64,000 nucleotides of DNA from Hydrogenophaga intermedia (GCF_023715105.1 NZ_JAMBNO010000013.1:99519-163518), one strand, 5' to 3'; shown: positions 55,671-64,000, numbered from the stretch's first letter. Notes: generated from the sequence alone by a model not told the origin. Numbers and translations: made by a program.

Positions 55671-56535
55671 ATGAATGCACCCCATCCGACGGTCTCACCG
55701 TTGCGCCAGCGCATGCTCGAGGACATGCGGATGCGCAAGCTGGCCCCCAAGACGCAGACCGCCTACATCCGAGCCGTGCGCCGGCTTGCCGCGTACCTTC
55801 ACCGTCCTCCGGACACCGCCACCGTGGAAGAGCTGCGCAACTTCCAGCTGTACCTGGTGGACCAGGGCACCTCACCTACCACTCTCAACGCCACCATCAC
55901 CGGGCTGAAGTTTTTCTGCGAGATCACGCTGGACCGCGCAGACCTGACGGCCAAGATGCAGCCCGTTCATGTGCCCCGCACCTTGCCGGTGCGAGGAAGT
56001 GGCGCGCCTGATCGCAGCGGCACCCAACCTCAAGCACCAGACCGCGCTGTCGCTGGCCTACGCCACGGGCCTGCGTGCCAGCGAGGTGGTTTCCTTGAAG
56101 GTCGGCGACATCGACAGCCAGCGCATGACGCTGCGCGTGGAGCAAGGCAAGGGCAGCAAGGACCGCTACGCCATGCTCTCGCCCGTGCTGCTGGAGCGCC
56201 TGCGAGTCTGGTGGCGCGTGGCGCGCGCCCAAGGCAAGATGCTCGAAGGCGGTTGGTTGTTCCCGGGCATGAATCCCGTCGACCCGCTCACAACCCGCCA
56301 ACTCAACCGCGCCATTCACATGGCGGCCGAGTCGGCGCACATCGACAAGCGCGTGTCCATGCACACGCTGCGCCACAGCTTTGCGACCCACCTGCTGGAG
56401 CAGAAGGTGGACATCCGGGTGATCCAGGTCCTGCTGGGACACAAGAAGCTGGAGACGACGGCCATGTACGCGCAGGTGGCCACCGACGTCTTGCGCGAGG
56501 TGGTCAGCCCGCTGGAGCAGCTCAGCACCGCGTAG
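55671..56535 (+). pseudogene. Tyrosine recombinase (XerC/D-like), frameshifted
   Basis: The first frame encodes the core-binding domain (RMRKLAPKTQTAYIRAVRRLAAYL and TLNATITGLKFFC) up to the PRTLPV segment near 55985; the next frame continues with EEVARLIAAAPN and the catalytic part, including TGLRASEV (Arg), HTLRHSFATHLL (His-x-x-Arg), LLGHKKLETTAMYAQV (His and Tyr). A small deletion at the junction breaks the frame. All catalytic residues remain, so the loss may be recent. Confidence 0.88.
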
Positions 56536-56542
56536 GCCCACC

Positions 56543-57838
56543 ATGGGCACCGCTGCCCTGGAGGTGGCGGACATCTTCCGCACCCACGGGCCGGCCTGGC
56601 GGCAAGCCCAGCGCTCCCACCTGAGCCTGGGTCAGCTCAAGGTCATGACAGCCATCGAGCAGTGCCGCAGCGCGGCACTGGGGGGACATGTGCTGCGCTG
56701 TGAAGACTGCCAGCGCCTGCAGGTCGCTTACAACTCCTGCCGCAACCGCCATTGCCCCAAGTGCCAGGCCAGTGCTGCACAGCGCTGGCTGGATGCGCGT
56801 CAGGGCGATCTGCTGCCCGTGGACTACTTCCATGTGGTCTTCACGCTGCCCGCACCCATCAGCGAGATCGCGTACTGGAACAAGGCCGTCGTCTACGGCC
56901 TGCTGTTCGAGGTGGCGGCACAGACGTTGCGCACCATCGCCGCCGATCCCCGGCACCTGGGTGCCCAGATCGGTGCCACCCTGGTGCTGCACACCTGGGG
57001 TTCGGCACTCACGCACCACCCGCACGTGCACGGCATCGTGCCCGGCGGCGGGCTCTCGCTGGACGGAGAGCGTTGGGTGGCTTGCCGACCGGGTTTCTTC
57101 CTGGCGGTGCGCGTGCTCTCGCGCCTGTTCAGGCGGCTCTTCCTGGAAGCACTGGAGCAGGAGCATCGAGCAGGCACGTTGCAGTTCTTCTCGCAACACG
57201 CCGCGCTGGCCGATCCAAAGGCCTTCGCGCGGTGGCTCGCACCGCTGCGCCGGTGTGAATGGGTGGTCTATGCCAAGAAGCCGTTTGCGGGGCCACAGGC
57301 TGTGCTGGCCTACCTCTCACGCTACACGCACCGGGTGGCGATCTCCAACTCGCGCCTGGTGGCGCACGACGAGCGCGGTGTGACGTTCCGCTGGAAGGAC
57401 TACCGCGACAAGGACCGAGGCCAAGGCAAGACACGCCACAAGACGATGACGCTCTCGCCGCAGGAGTTCATGCGCCGCTTCCTGCTGCACGTCTTGCCCG
57501 GCGGGTTCCACCGCATCCGGCACTACGGGTTGCTGGCCAACACCCATCGAAGGGAATGCATCGAGCAGGCGCGCCAGCTGCTCATGCCTGAGGCGCCAAG
57601 CGCATGGGCCGAGAAGGTCGGGTGCGGTGTGGCCGAGCAGATCCGTCCGACCTTCGTGTGTGTTCACTGCGGCGCGATGATGCTCATCGTCGAGACCTTC
57701 GCTCGTGGGCAGCCCAAGTCAGCAGCCTTGCACTTGTTGCCAAGGCTATCGAACAGGGCCTGCGAAGTGCCATCGTGCGTACAACGTGAACCGGTGCAGA
57801 CCAACAAGGGCGCTTACAGCCACCGATGCGAGGCTTGA
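56543..57838 (+). CDS. IS91-family transposase
   Basis: A 431-residue rolling-circle transposase. The N-terminal zinc finger is CEDC / CRNRHCPKC; the HUH metal motif is HPHVHGIVPGGG near residue 155; the nucleophile region is YLSRYTHRVAISN near 265. The last 40 residues are unusual and may come from read-through into flanking DNA. It lies 8 bases after the broken recombinase. Confidence 0.9.
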   Translation: MGTAALEVADIFRTHGPAWRQAQRSHLSLGQLKVMTAIEQCRSAALGGHVLRCEDCQRLQVAYNSCRNRHCPKCQASAAQRWLDARQGDLLPVDYFHVVFTLPAPISEIAYWNKAVVYGLLFEVAAQTLRTIAADPRHLGAQIGATLVLHTWGSALTHHPHVHGIVPGGGLSLDGERWVACRPGFFLAVRVLSRLFRRLFLEALEQEHRAGTLQFFSQHAALADPKAFARWLAPLRRCEWVVYAKKPFAGPQAVLAYLSRYTHRVAISNSRLVAHDERGVTFRWKDYRDKDRGQGKTRHKTMTLSPQEFMRRFLLHVLPGGFHRIRHYGLLANTHRRECIEQARQLLMPEAPSAWAEKVGCGVAEQIRPTFVCVHCGAMMLIVETFARGQPKSAALHLLPRLSNRACEVPSCVQREPVQTNKGAYSHRCEA

Positions 57839-57868
57839 TCTTGCACACCAGACTTGGAGAGGAAGGGT

Positions 57869-58234
57869 TCACTCGAATCGAAAATCGCAACGGTCCCCAA
57901 TACCTTCGCGCCACACCGAAACACGGCTCAGGCGAACATCCGACAAGACGGCTAACTGGACAATGAAGGCACAGAGGTTTTCGAGCGTCGGAATGCCCAG
58001 GCCGGGGACCTCGTCCAGCAGCCGGTGGTCCAAATGCTCACGCAACTGCGCCACCAGCAAACGCAGCTGACCCAAATCGATCACCATGCCCGTATGGGGG
58101 TCTACAGCACCGGTCACCGAGACCTCGCCCCGGTAGGTGTGCCCATGCACTCTCGCGCTGCCCTCGCACCCAATCTCCCGCTGGAGGGTGTGCGCAGCGT
58201 CAAAGAAGAAACTTTGCGAAATTTCGAATGTCAT
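57869..58234 (-). CDS. queD: 6-carboxy-tetrahydropterin synthase QueD
   Basis: QueD turns dihydroneopterin triphosphate into carboxy-tetrahydropterin for queuosine synthesis. The 121-residue protein has zinc ligands H15 (FDAAHTL), H30 and H32 (VHGHTY). In E. coli QueD the catalytic Cys is four residues before the first His of HGH; here that place is S26 and the nearest Cys is C23. Coupled to queE by ATGA. IS91 debris lies directly downstream. Confidence 0.9.
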   Translation of the reverse strand: MTFEISQSFFFDAAHTLQREIGCEGSARVHGHTYRGEVSVTGAVDPHTGMVIDLGQLRLLVAQLREHLDHRLLDEVPGLGIPTLENLCAFIVQLAVLSDVRLSRVSVWREGIGDRCDFRFE

Positions 58235-58866
58235 CGGATCCCGACCATTTTGTGGGTTTGTAGGGTCAGGCGCCAGCGAGGGTCACGCAGACAGTACTCA
58301 ATAGCCCAAAGTGTGTTCTTCTCCAGCTCGGGGCCGTCCATGGGCTGCAGCAAATGGCGCTCGAAGTTCAGTTCGATCAACGCATCCAAGTCCATACCAA
58401 ACTGGGGAACGACAACTTTGAGCTCGTGGCCTGCACGAATCTTGAGAGATGTGCGGGCCTTTGGACTCACGCACAGCCAGTCAACCCCCGCTGGCGCAAC
58501 GATTGTGCCGTTGGTCTCCACCGCGATCTCGAACCCGCTGCAGTGCAGCGCTTCGATCAACGCTGAATCGACTTGCAGCAATGGTTCACCGCCTGTCAAC
58601 ACGACCAGCTTCTGCCCCGCCACCAGTGCCGGCCAATGGGCTGAAACCTGGTCCGCCAGCGCCTGGGCCGAATCGAACTTCCCTCCACCAGTGCCATCCA
58701 CGCCGACAAAATCGGTGTCGCAGAACTGGCATTGAGCGCTCGCGCGATCGGCTTCCCGCCCGGACCAGAGATTGCAACCGGCGAACCGGCAGAACACTGC
58801 AGCTCTGCCGACGTTGCCGCCTTCACCCTGTATGGTGTAGAAAACTTCTTTGACCATGTAGCTCAT
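58231..58866 (-). CDS. queE: 7-carboxy-7-deazaguanine synthase QueE
   Basis: QueE is a radical-SAM enzyme making the deazaguanine ring of queuosine. In this 211-residue protein the cluster Cys are C31, C46 and C49, the CX14CX2C form rather than CX3CX2C, as in the Burkholderia enzyme. YTIQGEG at the N-terminus and LTGGEPLLQ are typical. queC and queF are not in the window. Upstream lies an IS3 remnant, so the promoter was probably brought or preserved in the 50-base gap. Confidence 0.93.
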   Translation of the reverse strand: MSYMVKEVFYTIQGEGGNVGRAAVFCRFAGCNLWSGREADRASAQCQFCDTDFVGVDGTGGGKFDSAQALADQVSAHWPALVAGQKLVVLTGGEPLLQVDSALIEALHCSGFEIAVETNGTIVAPAGVDWLCVSPKARTSLKIRAGHELKVVVPQFGMDLDALIELNFERHLLQPMDGPELEKNTLWAIEYCLRDPRWRLTLQTHKMVGIR

Positions 58867-58917
58867 GGAACTGGTCTCGTGAGTGAACCGCCCCCGGAAT
58901 TTGGAGGTTGGTTGGTT

Positions 58918-59370
58918 TTAGTCAGCCCCCACCGTTGGAGTCTGACTGGCGAGTTGCCGGTAGTAGTTTGCCCAAGCCTCTGCAGGCGGTAGGTACTCGA
59001 AGGGTCCGCGAAGCCTTTGATGGTTGAACCAAGACACCCATTCCAGTGTGGCCAGCTCCACCGATTCACGGGTTGGCTAGGACCGGCGATGGATCACCTC
59101 GGCCTTGTACAGCCCGTTGACCGTCTCGGCCAAGGCGTTATCGAAGCTGTCGCCCTTGCTGCCCACATAGGGCTAAATGCCCGCTTCTGCGAGCCGTTCG
59201 CTGCAGCAGATGGAAACGTATTGCGACACTCCCTCGGAATGATAAGTCAATGCGCCATCACGCTCGGGCTACTTGGCATGCAGGGCCTGCTCCAAGGCAT
59301 CCAGAACGAACTCCGTGTGCATTGACCCGCTACCCCACGATGCGCTTGGCGTATCGGTCTGGTCGCGCTA
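58918..59370 (-). pseudogene. IS3-family transposase (OrfB) remnant
   Basis: Read leftward: MHTEFVLDALEQALHAK, then KGDSFDNALAETVNGLYKAE and finally WVSWFNHQRLRGPFEYLPP and ANYYRQLASQTPTVGAD before a TAA. These are the C-terminal DDE and tail segments of IS3-type OrfB. Several in-frame stops show it is dead. The element's right end would fall near queE. Confidence 0.85.
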
Positions 59371-59441
59371 GACCCATTCGTTGAGGGTCTGCGGCACGCA
59401 GCCGATCATACGAGCGATGGATTCGATGGCAGCCCACAGAC

Positions 59442-59570
59442 GGGTACAGACGCATCACGGCAGCGCTGCGCAGGTCAATGGCAGAGCCCATCAACCACAA
59501 GTGCGTGCAGCGCCTGATGCAAAAGATGGGATTGCGCGCATTGATTCGGGCGAAGAAGCGCTTCTGTTGA
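59442..59570 (+). pseudogene. IS3-family OrfB fragment in opposite orientation
   Basis: A 42-residue + strand frame reads GYRRITAALRR, then INHKCVQRLMQKMGLRALIRAKK before a stop, the HTH_21-type N-terminal region of IS3 OrfB. It faces away from the fragment to its left, so two different copies, or an inversion, met here. Confidence 0.75.
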
Positions 59571-59581
59571 TCAAACGCCGC

Positions 59582-59962
59582 TCAGTTCGTCGTGCCCCGC
59601 GCTTGTGACCGCACCTGACCATCGACTGACACTGCGCTCTTGACTTGTGAGCCCACCGAAGTAGCACCTTCAGCCTTGGCATCGCTTACTGCTGACAGCG
59701 CTGCGCCGCTTCGGCCTTCATTTTGGTATCGAGCATCCGATCGCCCGTTGACGCCCGTCATGGCGCGAGCCCGGACATCACTTGAAATTCCGCTGTGATT
59801 TCCGAGGCGGACGTCGGCGATGCCAGCATTCGCGCCGACATTGGCATCGACACCCACTCCCACGCCAATACCCAATCCAGCGGCCTGAGCGTTGAACCCC
59901 CAGGAGAGAGCTGTGGCCATCAGCATGGCAGCAGGAAACGTCATCTTCGAACGGACAGTCAT
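59582..59962 (-). CDS. Small secreted protein of unknown function
   Basis: A 126-residue product with a signal peptide ending about residue 28 (WGFNAQAAG). The mature part is rich in Gly, Ala, Ser, Val and Asp with a GLGIGVGVGVDANVGANAG repeat. No family recognised; it could be a surface or periplasmic low-complexity protein. ATG at 59962. Confidence 0.55.
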   Translation of the reverse strand: MTVRSKMTFPAAMLMATALSWGFNAQAAGLGIGVGVGVDANVGANAGIADVRLGNHSGISSDVRARAMTGVNGRSDARYQNEGRSGAALSAVSDAKAEGATSVGSQVKSAVSVDGQVRSQARGTTN

Positions 59963-60096
59963 ATGTGACTCCTTTGCTGTTGAACAGAACTTCAGTCTGC
60001 AGCACAAACCCAGTTACATGCATGTCTGCTGCGTAGGAGATGTAACGGGCCAGGATGGCCCGAGCGACCCTCCGGTTCTGCCAGGCGCATGCCCCC

Positions 60097-61428
60097 TCAG
60101 GGCACCGGCAACACGATGTCTACCCGCCCGCCGCCCAACGGGCCACCCGAAAGCTTCAGCTCCCCATGGTGGCTGGTCACCAGGTCGTTCACCACTGCCA
60201 GCCCGACGCCGTGCCCGGGCGTTCGCTCGTCCCCCCGCACGTGCAGTTGCAAGATGGACTCGGTGTCGCTGAATCCAGGGCCGTCGTCCTCGATGCGAAT
60301 GCACAAGGATCCCGGCTCACGCCATATCCGCACCAAGACCTGGGTGTGCGCCCACTTGGCCCCGTTGTCCAGCAGGTTCCCAAGCATCTCGAACAAATCG
60401 CCCTCGTCGATGCGCCAGGCCAGGTCGGCCGGGCACTGGACGCTGAAGTCCAATGCCCTTTCGGCATACACCTTGGCCAGCGCGCTGCGAATGCGCTCCA
60501 GGATCGGCGCCACCAGAAGTGGCGGCGCAAAGCGCGCGGCGCCCCCGGCGATGGCGCGCCCCAGCTGGTGCTGCACGATGTCGTCCATGCGGCTCACCTG
60601 CTGGGCCACGGTGGCTGGCAGTTGCGCCGGCTCGGCCAGGGCGCTGCGCAGAACAGCCAGCGGAGTCTTCAGGCTGTGGGCGAGAAAGCTCAGCGCGTCG
60701 CGATGTCGGGCCTGACGCTCGCGCTCCTGCTCGATCAGGTTGTTCAGGTTGTCCGTGAGGCTGGAGATTTCGGTAGGGTAGCGGCCGTCGATGCGCGATT
60801 GCCCGCCATCTTCGATACGCCGGATCTCGCTTGCCACGTGCCGCAGCGGCGCCAGGCCCCACCGCAGCAGCCACAGCTGCGCCAGCAACAGCAGCACGGC
60901 GGCGCCGCCCAGCCAGAGCCAAAGGGTGCGGGTGAAGGCGCCGACTTCGCGGTCGAAGGCCGCGCGGTCCTCCAGCACCGTGAGCACCAGCGGTGCCTCA
61001 CGCTCGGAGGCCTTCCAGGTGACGGCATAGCTGACCGACAGGAAGGACTTGCCGGCCCCATCCACCGTCTCGTTGCGCCATTGACCGGGTTGCTGGCTGC
61101 GCCGGAACGGTGGCTGCAGGCCCAAGGTCGAGGCCGACTGCCACTGATCCCTGCGCAACACGTTGTAGATACCCGCGTACAGGCCGGACCCCGGTAGCGA
61201 CAGGCGCGGCTCCGCAAACTCGGGCGGCATCACCAGCGCACCGCCAGAATCGAGTTCGGCAGCTGCCAGCAGCAGGTAGATGGTGCTCTGCAGCCGGCCG
61301 AAATAGGCCGCCCGCACGCTTTCGGCATTCGCACGCTGCACCGCCAGCCCCGCGCCGGCCATGAATGCCAGCAGTACCACCGCAGCACCCAGAAGCAGGC
61401 GGGTACGGATGGAGTAGCCGGCCTTCAT
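60097..61428 (-). CDS. PhoQ/EnvZ-type sensor histidine kinase
   Basis: A 443-residue membrane kinase: membrane segments at about 9-30 and 168-190 flank a periplasmic sensor domain; a HAMP-like linker follows, then the phospho-acceptor H251 (LSFLAHSLKTPL), N-box NLLDNGAKWA and G-box EDDGPGFSD and GVGLAVV. Its ATG overlaps the response regulator stop (ATGA). The partner and the two small proteins upstream suggest it monitors envelope or metal conditions. Confidence 0.92.
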   Translation of the reverse strand: MKAGYSIRTRLLLGAAVVLLAFMAGAGLAVQRANAESVRAAYFGRLQSTIYLLLAAAELDSGGALVMPPEFAEPRLSLPGSGLYAGIYNVLRRDQWQSASTLGLQPPFRRSQQPGQWRNETVDGAGKSFLSVSYAVTWKASEREAPLVLTVLEDRAAFDREVGAFTRTLWLWLGGAAVLLLLAQLWLLRWGLAPLRHVASEIRRIEDGGQSRIDGRYPTEISSLTDNLNNLIEQERERQARHRDALSFLAHSLKTPLAVLRSALAEPAQLPATVAQQVSRMDDIVQHQLGRAIAGGAARFAPPLLVAPILERIRSALAKVYAERALDFSVQCPADLAWRIDEGDLFEMLGNLLDNGAKWAHTQVLVRIWREPGSLCIRIEDDGPGFSDTESILQLHVRGDERTPGHGVGLAVVNDLVTSHHGELKLSGGPLGGGRVDIVLPVP

Positions 61429-62096
61429 TCGAGGGTGAACCGGTAGCCCCGCCCCCGCACGGTCTCGATCGGGCCGACGTTGCCGTTGGGGTCGAGCTTG
61501 CGCCGCAGGCGACCCACCAGCACTTCCAGCACGTTGCTGTCGCGGTCCTCCCCGTGCGGGTACAGGTAGTCCGACAGCGCCTGCCTGGTGACGATGGCCG
61601 GGCGCTGGCGCACCAGGTACTCGAGCAGGCGGTACTCGAACGCCGTGAGCTCCAGCACCGCGCCGCTGAGCCGCACTGCCTGCGCCGACGGGTCGATACT
61701 AAGGGGGCCGAGCGTCAGCACGTCAGTGGAGGCCCCCAGCGAGCGCCGCAGCAAGGCCTTGAGCCGCGCTGCCAGCTCCGGGTATTCGAATGGCTTGACC
61801 AGGTAGTCGTCGGCCCCGGCTTCTAGGCCCACCACTTTGTCTTGCCAGCTGCCGCGCGCGGTGAGGATCAGAATGGGTAGGGCGCTTCCCTCCTGCCGCA
61901 GACGCTGCACGATGGTCAGCCCGTTCAGCTTGGGCAACCCCAGGTCAACGATGACAAGATCGACCGGGTACTCGCGCGCCAGAAACAGGCCCTCTTCGCC
62001 GTCCTTGGCTTGGTCGACCCGGTAGCCATCGGCCTCCAGCTGGCGGGCCAAGGTGAGCCGTAGCGCGGCATCGTCCTCGATCAGTAACAAGCGCAT
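61425..62096 (-). CDS. OmpR/PhoP-family response regulator
   Basis: A 223-residue regulator with receiver domain (acidic pocket E7-D8-D9, phospho-acceptor D51 in IVDLGLPK, conserved Lys in YLVKPFEY) and a winged-helix C-terminal domain (LELTAFEYRLLEYLV, VRGRGYRFTLE). Third gene of the unit after the glycine-zipper and PepSY genes. Confidence 0.94.
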   Translation of the reverse strand: MRLLLIEDDAALRLTLARQLEADGYRVDQAKDGEEGLFLAREYPVDLVIVDLGLPKLNGLTIVQRLRQEGSALPILILTARGSWQDKVVGLEAGADDYLVKPFEYPELAARLKALLRRSLGASTDVLTLGPLSIDPSAQAVRLSGAVLELTAFEYRLLEYLVRQRPAIVTRQALSDYLYPHGEDRDSNVLEVLVGRLRRKLDPNGNVGPIETVRGRGYRFTLE

Positions 62097-62121
62097 AGGG
62101 CTGAAGCTCAGCAGGCTGGCC

Positions 62122-62358
62122 CTAGCGGATCTGGCCAGTGACGACGTCCACCTGGATCACGCGGACCTCACCAGCCGGCGTGACCACCTTGATGCGCCAT
62201 ACCGGCTGTGCTGAAGACTCGGACTTCTCGACGGACAGCACGCGGGCGCCACTGGCCCGCTGGGCCACCGCGGCCGCGTCGTCGCGGCTCAGGTCGGCCC
62301 AGGCCAGGTTGGATACCACCAGCAGGGTGGCGCAGAGTAGTTTGGCAAATGTGTTCAT
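62122..62358 (-). CDS. PepSY-domain periplasmic protein
   Basis: A 78-residue protein: signal peptide to about residue 21 (NLAWA), then a single PepSY domain (DAAAVAQRASGARVLSVEKSE and VIQVDVVTGQIR). Such proteins often accompany PhoPQ-like systems and may inhibit or tune the sensor. ATGA overlap with the glycine-zipper gene. Confidence 0.85.
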   Translation of the reverse strand: MNTFAKLLCATLLVVSNLAWADLSRDDAAAVAQRASGARVLSVEKSESSAQPVWRIKVVTPAGEVRVIQVDVVTGQIR

Positions 62359-62957
62359 CGGTTGTAAGTATCAAGGTATTCGCGTCCGCCACGTTCATCA
62401 CGCCTGCCCTGGTATTCGCGTCCACCCTGGTATTCGCTCTCAACCGGAGCAAATGAAACGCGAATCGGCAAGGTGCGGCCTGGGTTCTCGCGGGTCACCG
62501 TGCTGTAGACCTGGCCGCGGTACTCGTACTCGACTAGGTAACCCGTGAGGCGAGACTGCACGTCGTTGACAGTGCGGCAGTTCTGCACCTGGCGCTGCTG
62601 CGGCTGGGAGGCCTGCTGGTAGCCACCACCCCAGTTGTTCTGGTTGGCAAAGTGCTCGCCTGCCAGCGCGCCGACCACGGCACCGAGCGCGGTGGCGGCG
62701 TCTCGGCCGCGGCCCTTGCCAACCTGGTTGCCGAGCAAGGCGCCGGCCACACCGCCAACCGCCAGCCCCCCGTAATTGCGCGAAGCCGCCACGGGTTGCT
62801 GCTCGGTCACCCATTGACTCGTGCACTCGTTGCGCGGCACGGAGATGTTCTCGTACCGCGGTTCGACGTTGCGCACGCGGGCAGTGTCGTTGAAGGTCTG
62901 GGCTTGGACGCCCGCTGCCACTAACGTGGTCAGAAAAAGAATGGAGGTATGTTTCAT
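62355..62957 (-). CDS. Glycine-zipper 2TM-domain outer-membrane protein
   Basis: A 200-residue secreted protein with signal peptide to residue 19 (GVQAQ), a glycine-zipper stretch (GGLAVGGVAGALLGNQVG and AATALGAVVGALAG) near 65-100, a beta-rich part (LVEYEYRGQVYSTV) and a C-terminal tail of repeated REYQG(G/R) units. The related Rickettsia-17kDa-type proteins sit in the outer membrane. First gene of the operon. Confidence 0.82.
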   Translation of the reverse strand: MKHTSILFLTTLVAAGVQAQTFNDTARVRNVEPRYENISVPRNECTSQWVTEQQPVAASRNYGGLAVGGVAGALLGNQVGKGRGRDAATALGAVVGALAGEHFANQNNWGGGYQQASQPQQRQVQNCRTVNDVQSRLTGYLVEYEYRGQVYSTVTRENPGRTLPIRVSFAPVESEYQGGREYQGRRDERGGREYLDTYNR

Positions 62958-63489
62958 GGAAAGCTCCTTGGTTGATGTGAGACGGAGCTTAGAAAGAAGT
63001 GGGTGAACCGAAGCTGAACGAAATTGATAAATGTTTCCTCGCGACCCAGAGGTGTGTGGGGTGTTACACCCGGTTGGTCGCCGCATCCGCAGCGCGACTT
63101 TGAGGTGCGAAGGGACCTACTGAAGCCGCAGTACAAGACTTGTTGGGAAGACCTACCCGTGGCAAAGGTGTGGGCTTCTCCAGTTTGACGGACGGTTTTC
63201 TTATCCACCAGGCTTGCTCCGTCGTTGAAGCTGCACTCTGACGTACCAGTCCACCGAACGCACGGGACCGACAGCTTTGGGAGGACCTGGCGCCGTTCGA
63301 ACTCTGCTTTTCGTAATGACCGACAGGCAACATCATGACGATTCGGTACCTCGACGGCGAACGTCCGAGTTCAGTCGAGGCTGTGTGTAAACAACTTTGG
63401 CGCTCCGCCGAGCATGACGTGGCGATCGCAGCGGTTTGGCGGTGGCGAAGTTGCTTTCGCAAGTGCGGCGGCACCGCGGCCGTTCCGGC
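62958..63489. other. 532-bp intergenic stretch
   Basis: This gap should hold the promoter of the leftward zipper-PepSY-two-component operon near 62960-63060, where the DNA is more AT-rich. The rest (63060-63480) has a 137-codon leftward frame whose sequence looks like no protein family I know. I see no reliable gene, hairpin terminator or RNA in it. Confidence 0.5.
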
Positions 63490-63890
63490 CTAAGTTTTCA
63501 TCTGCGCGATCAGTGCCTCAGTACCAAGGATCTTGATTACTCGCCGCAGGTTGTATGCCAACACCTGCAGACTCATCTCGGTTCGCACGCGGGGTAGTGT
63601 TCTGGTCAGGAAGTGCGTGGATCCCATCCACGCCTTCAGCGTACCGAACACGTGCTCCACCGTGCTCTGTCGAAGTCGAGATGCTTCAGGCGCCCCGTCA
63701 AGGCGGGCCTGGACGATCTCTAGAACGTCTTCATGCTCCCAACGACTGATGCGCCGCTGGGGAGCCGGAGTGCATTGGCTCTTGATGTCACAACCACGGC
63801 ATGCAGAGGACCAGTACTTGTGCAGCGTCTTGCCGTCCTCGACAGTGGTGAAGCGCCGAATGGCTGTCTGCCCGAGCCTGTCAGTAATTT
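63490..63890 (-). pseudogene. IS1182-type transposase, C-terminal fragment
   Basis: About 130 residues: a Cys-rich segment (CRGCDIKSQCT), then STVEHVFGTLKAWMGSTHFL with the last catalytic Glu, and a YNLRRVIKILG tail, matching the IS1182-type DDE transposases. The N-terminal two thirds are missing; the break at about 63880-63890 coincides with the start of another IS end. Confidence 0.85.
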
Positions 63891-63926
63891 TGTGTGCGAG
63901 GCATAGCATGACGATCAGGAGCATCT

Positions 63927-64000
63927 ATGCCAAGCAAGACAAAGACGAAGAACGCGGCTATTGCCGCCAGGACAGCGGCGCTGCCGCAGATCCCCAAGGA
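63927..64000 (+). CDS. Probable IS256-like transposase, first residues (runs off the window)
   Basis: An ATG with AGGAG seven bases upstream opens a frame to the window edge. The 24 visible residues are Lys/Ala/Thr-rich and end ALPQIPK, like the start of IS256-type transposases. TCAGTAATTTTGTGT at 63881-63895 looks like the terminal repeat of such an element, inserted into the IS1182-type gene. Confidence 0.45.
   Translation, partial: MPSKTKTKNAAIAARTAALPQIPK

Larger units (their letters stand above)
55600..57840 (+). mobile_element. IS91-type element with accessory tyrosine recombinase (approximate limits)
   Basis: A tyrosine recombinase gene followed within 8 bases by an IS91-family transposase is a known layout of this group. 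IS91 relatives have no inverted ends and end next to a GAAC or CAAG tetranucleotide; a GAAC occurs at about 57786. Borders are therefore only estimates. The recombinase is frameshifted, the transposase open. Confidence 0.65.

Noticed and set aside
63064..63474. A 137-codon minus-strand frame upstream of the glycine-zipper gene
   Set aside because: Low-complexity, Ser/Arg-rich, no recognisable motif or start signal; kept only as part of an unassigned stretch.

Overview
This is a GC-rich chromosomal window that looks like a betaproteobacterium of the Comamonadaceae type. I infer this from protein style and gene order: ttcA next to folB, divergent glmU, an AsnC-type regulator beside glmS, GcvA-like LysR, DUF2917 and DUF2726 proteins, and an oxygen-dependent cob cluster. 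No rRNA, tRNA or CRISPR array was seen.

Region 1 (1-33523) is mostly ordinary chromosome. It begins inside a hybrid sensor kinase. Then come a lipoprotein, ttcA-folB-pteridine-reductase-like SDR, a MidA-type methyltransferase, trxC, an unknown 583-residue protein paired with a CesT-like small protein (possible type III effector and chaperone), glucokinase, and a tightly coupled otsB / GH15 / otsA / mscS operon. After that: cca, a GST, a CsoR-family regulator, an NDUFA9-like protein, slt, 5-formyl-THF cyclo-ligase, an EamA exporter with a LysR regulator, a TetR gene next to a metallo-beta-lactamase-fold gene with a palindromic candidate operator, two unknown membrane proteins, an ArsB/SLC13-type permease, glmU, and glmS.

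Region 2 (33524-54987) is a cobalamin island directly downstream of glmS, the usual attTn7 neighbourhood. AT-rich DNA with TTGAC repeats and a 25-bp perfect inverted repeat sit at the left border. Nearly all genes run leftward behind a cobalamin riboswitch at about 53445-53664: cobB, (decayed membrane gene), cobA, cobG, cobH, cobI, cobJ, [cobK on the opposite strand], cobL, cobE, cobM, cobF, cobO, cobW, cbtB, cbtA, cobN, a ChlI-type AAA ATPase, a VWA protein, a DUF1636 protein, bluB, and a possible truncated cobD start. CobG and CobF mark the aerobic pathway. Together the genes import cobalt (CbtAB, CobW), build and amidate the corrin ring, insert cobalt (CobN plus ChlI/ChlD-like partners), adenosylate it (CobO) and make the lower ligand (BluB). 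Amide-completing and nucleotide-loop genes (cobQ, cobD, cobC, cobU, cobV, cobT) are not in the window. To the right of the riboswitch, on the + strand, are a second copy of the membrane gene and a second cobO with a changed acidic residue.

Region 3 (54988-64000) is a patchwork of mobile elements and short operons: a frameshifted tyrosine recombinase plus IS91-type transposase, queD-queE, two oppositely oriented IS3 remnants, a small secreted protein, a glycine-zipper / PepSY / PhoP-PhoQ-like two-component operon, an IS1182-type transposase fragment and the start of what is probably an IS256-like element.
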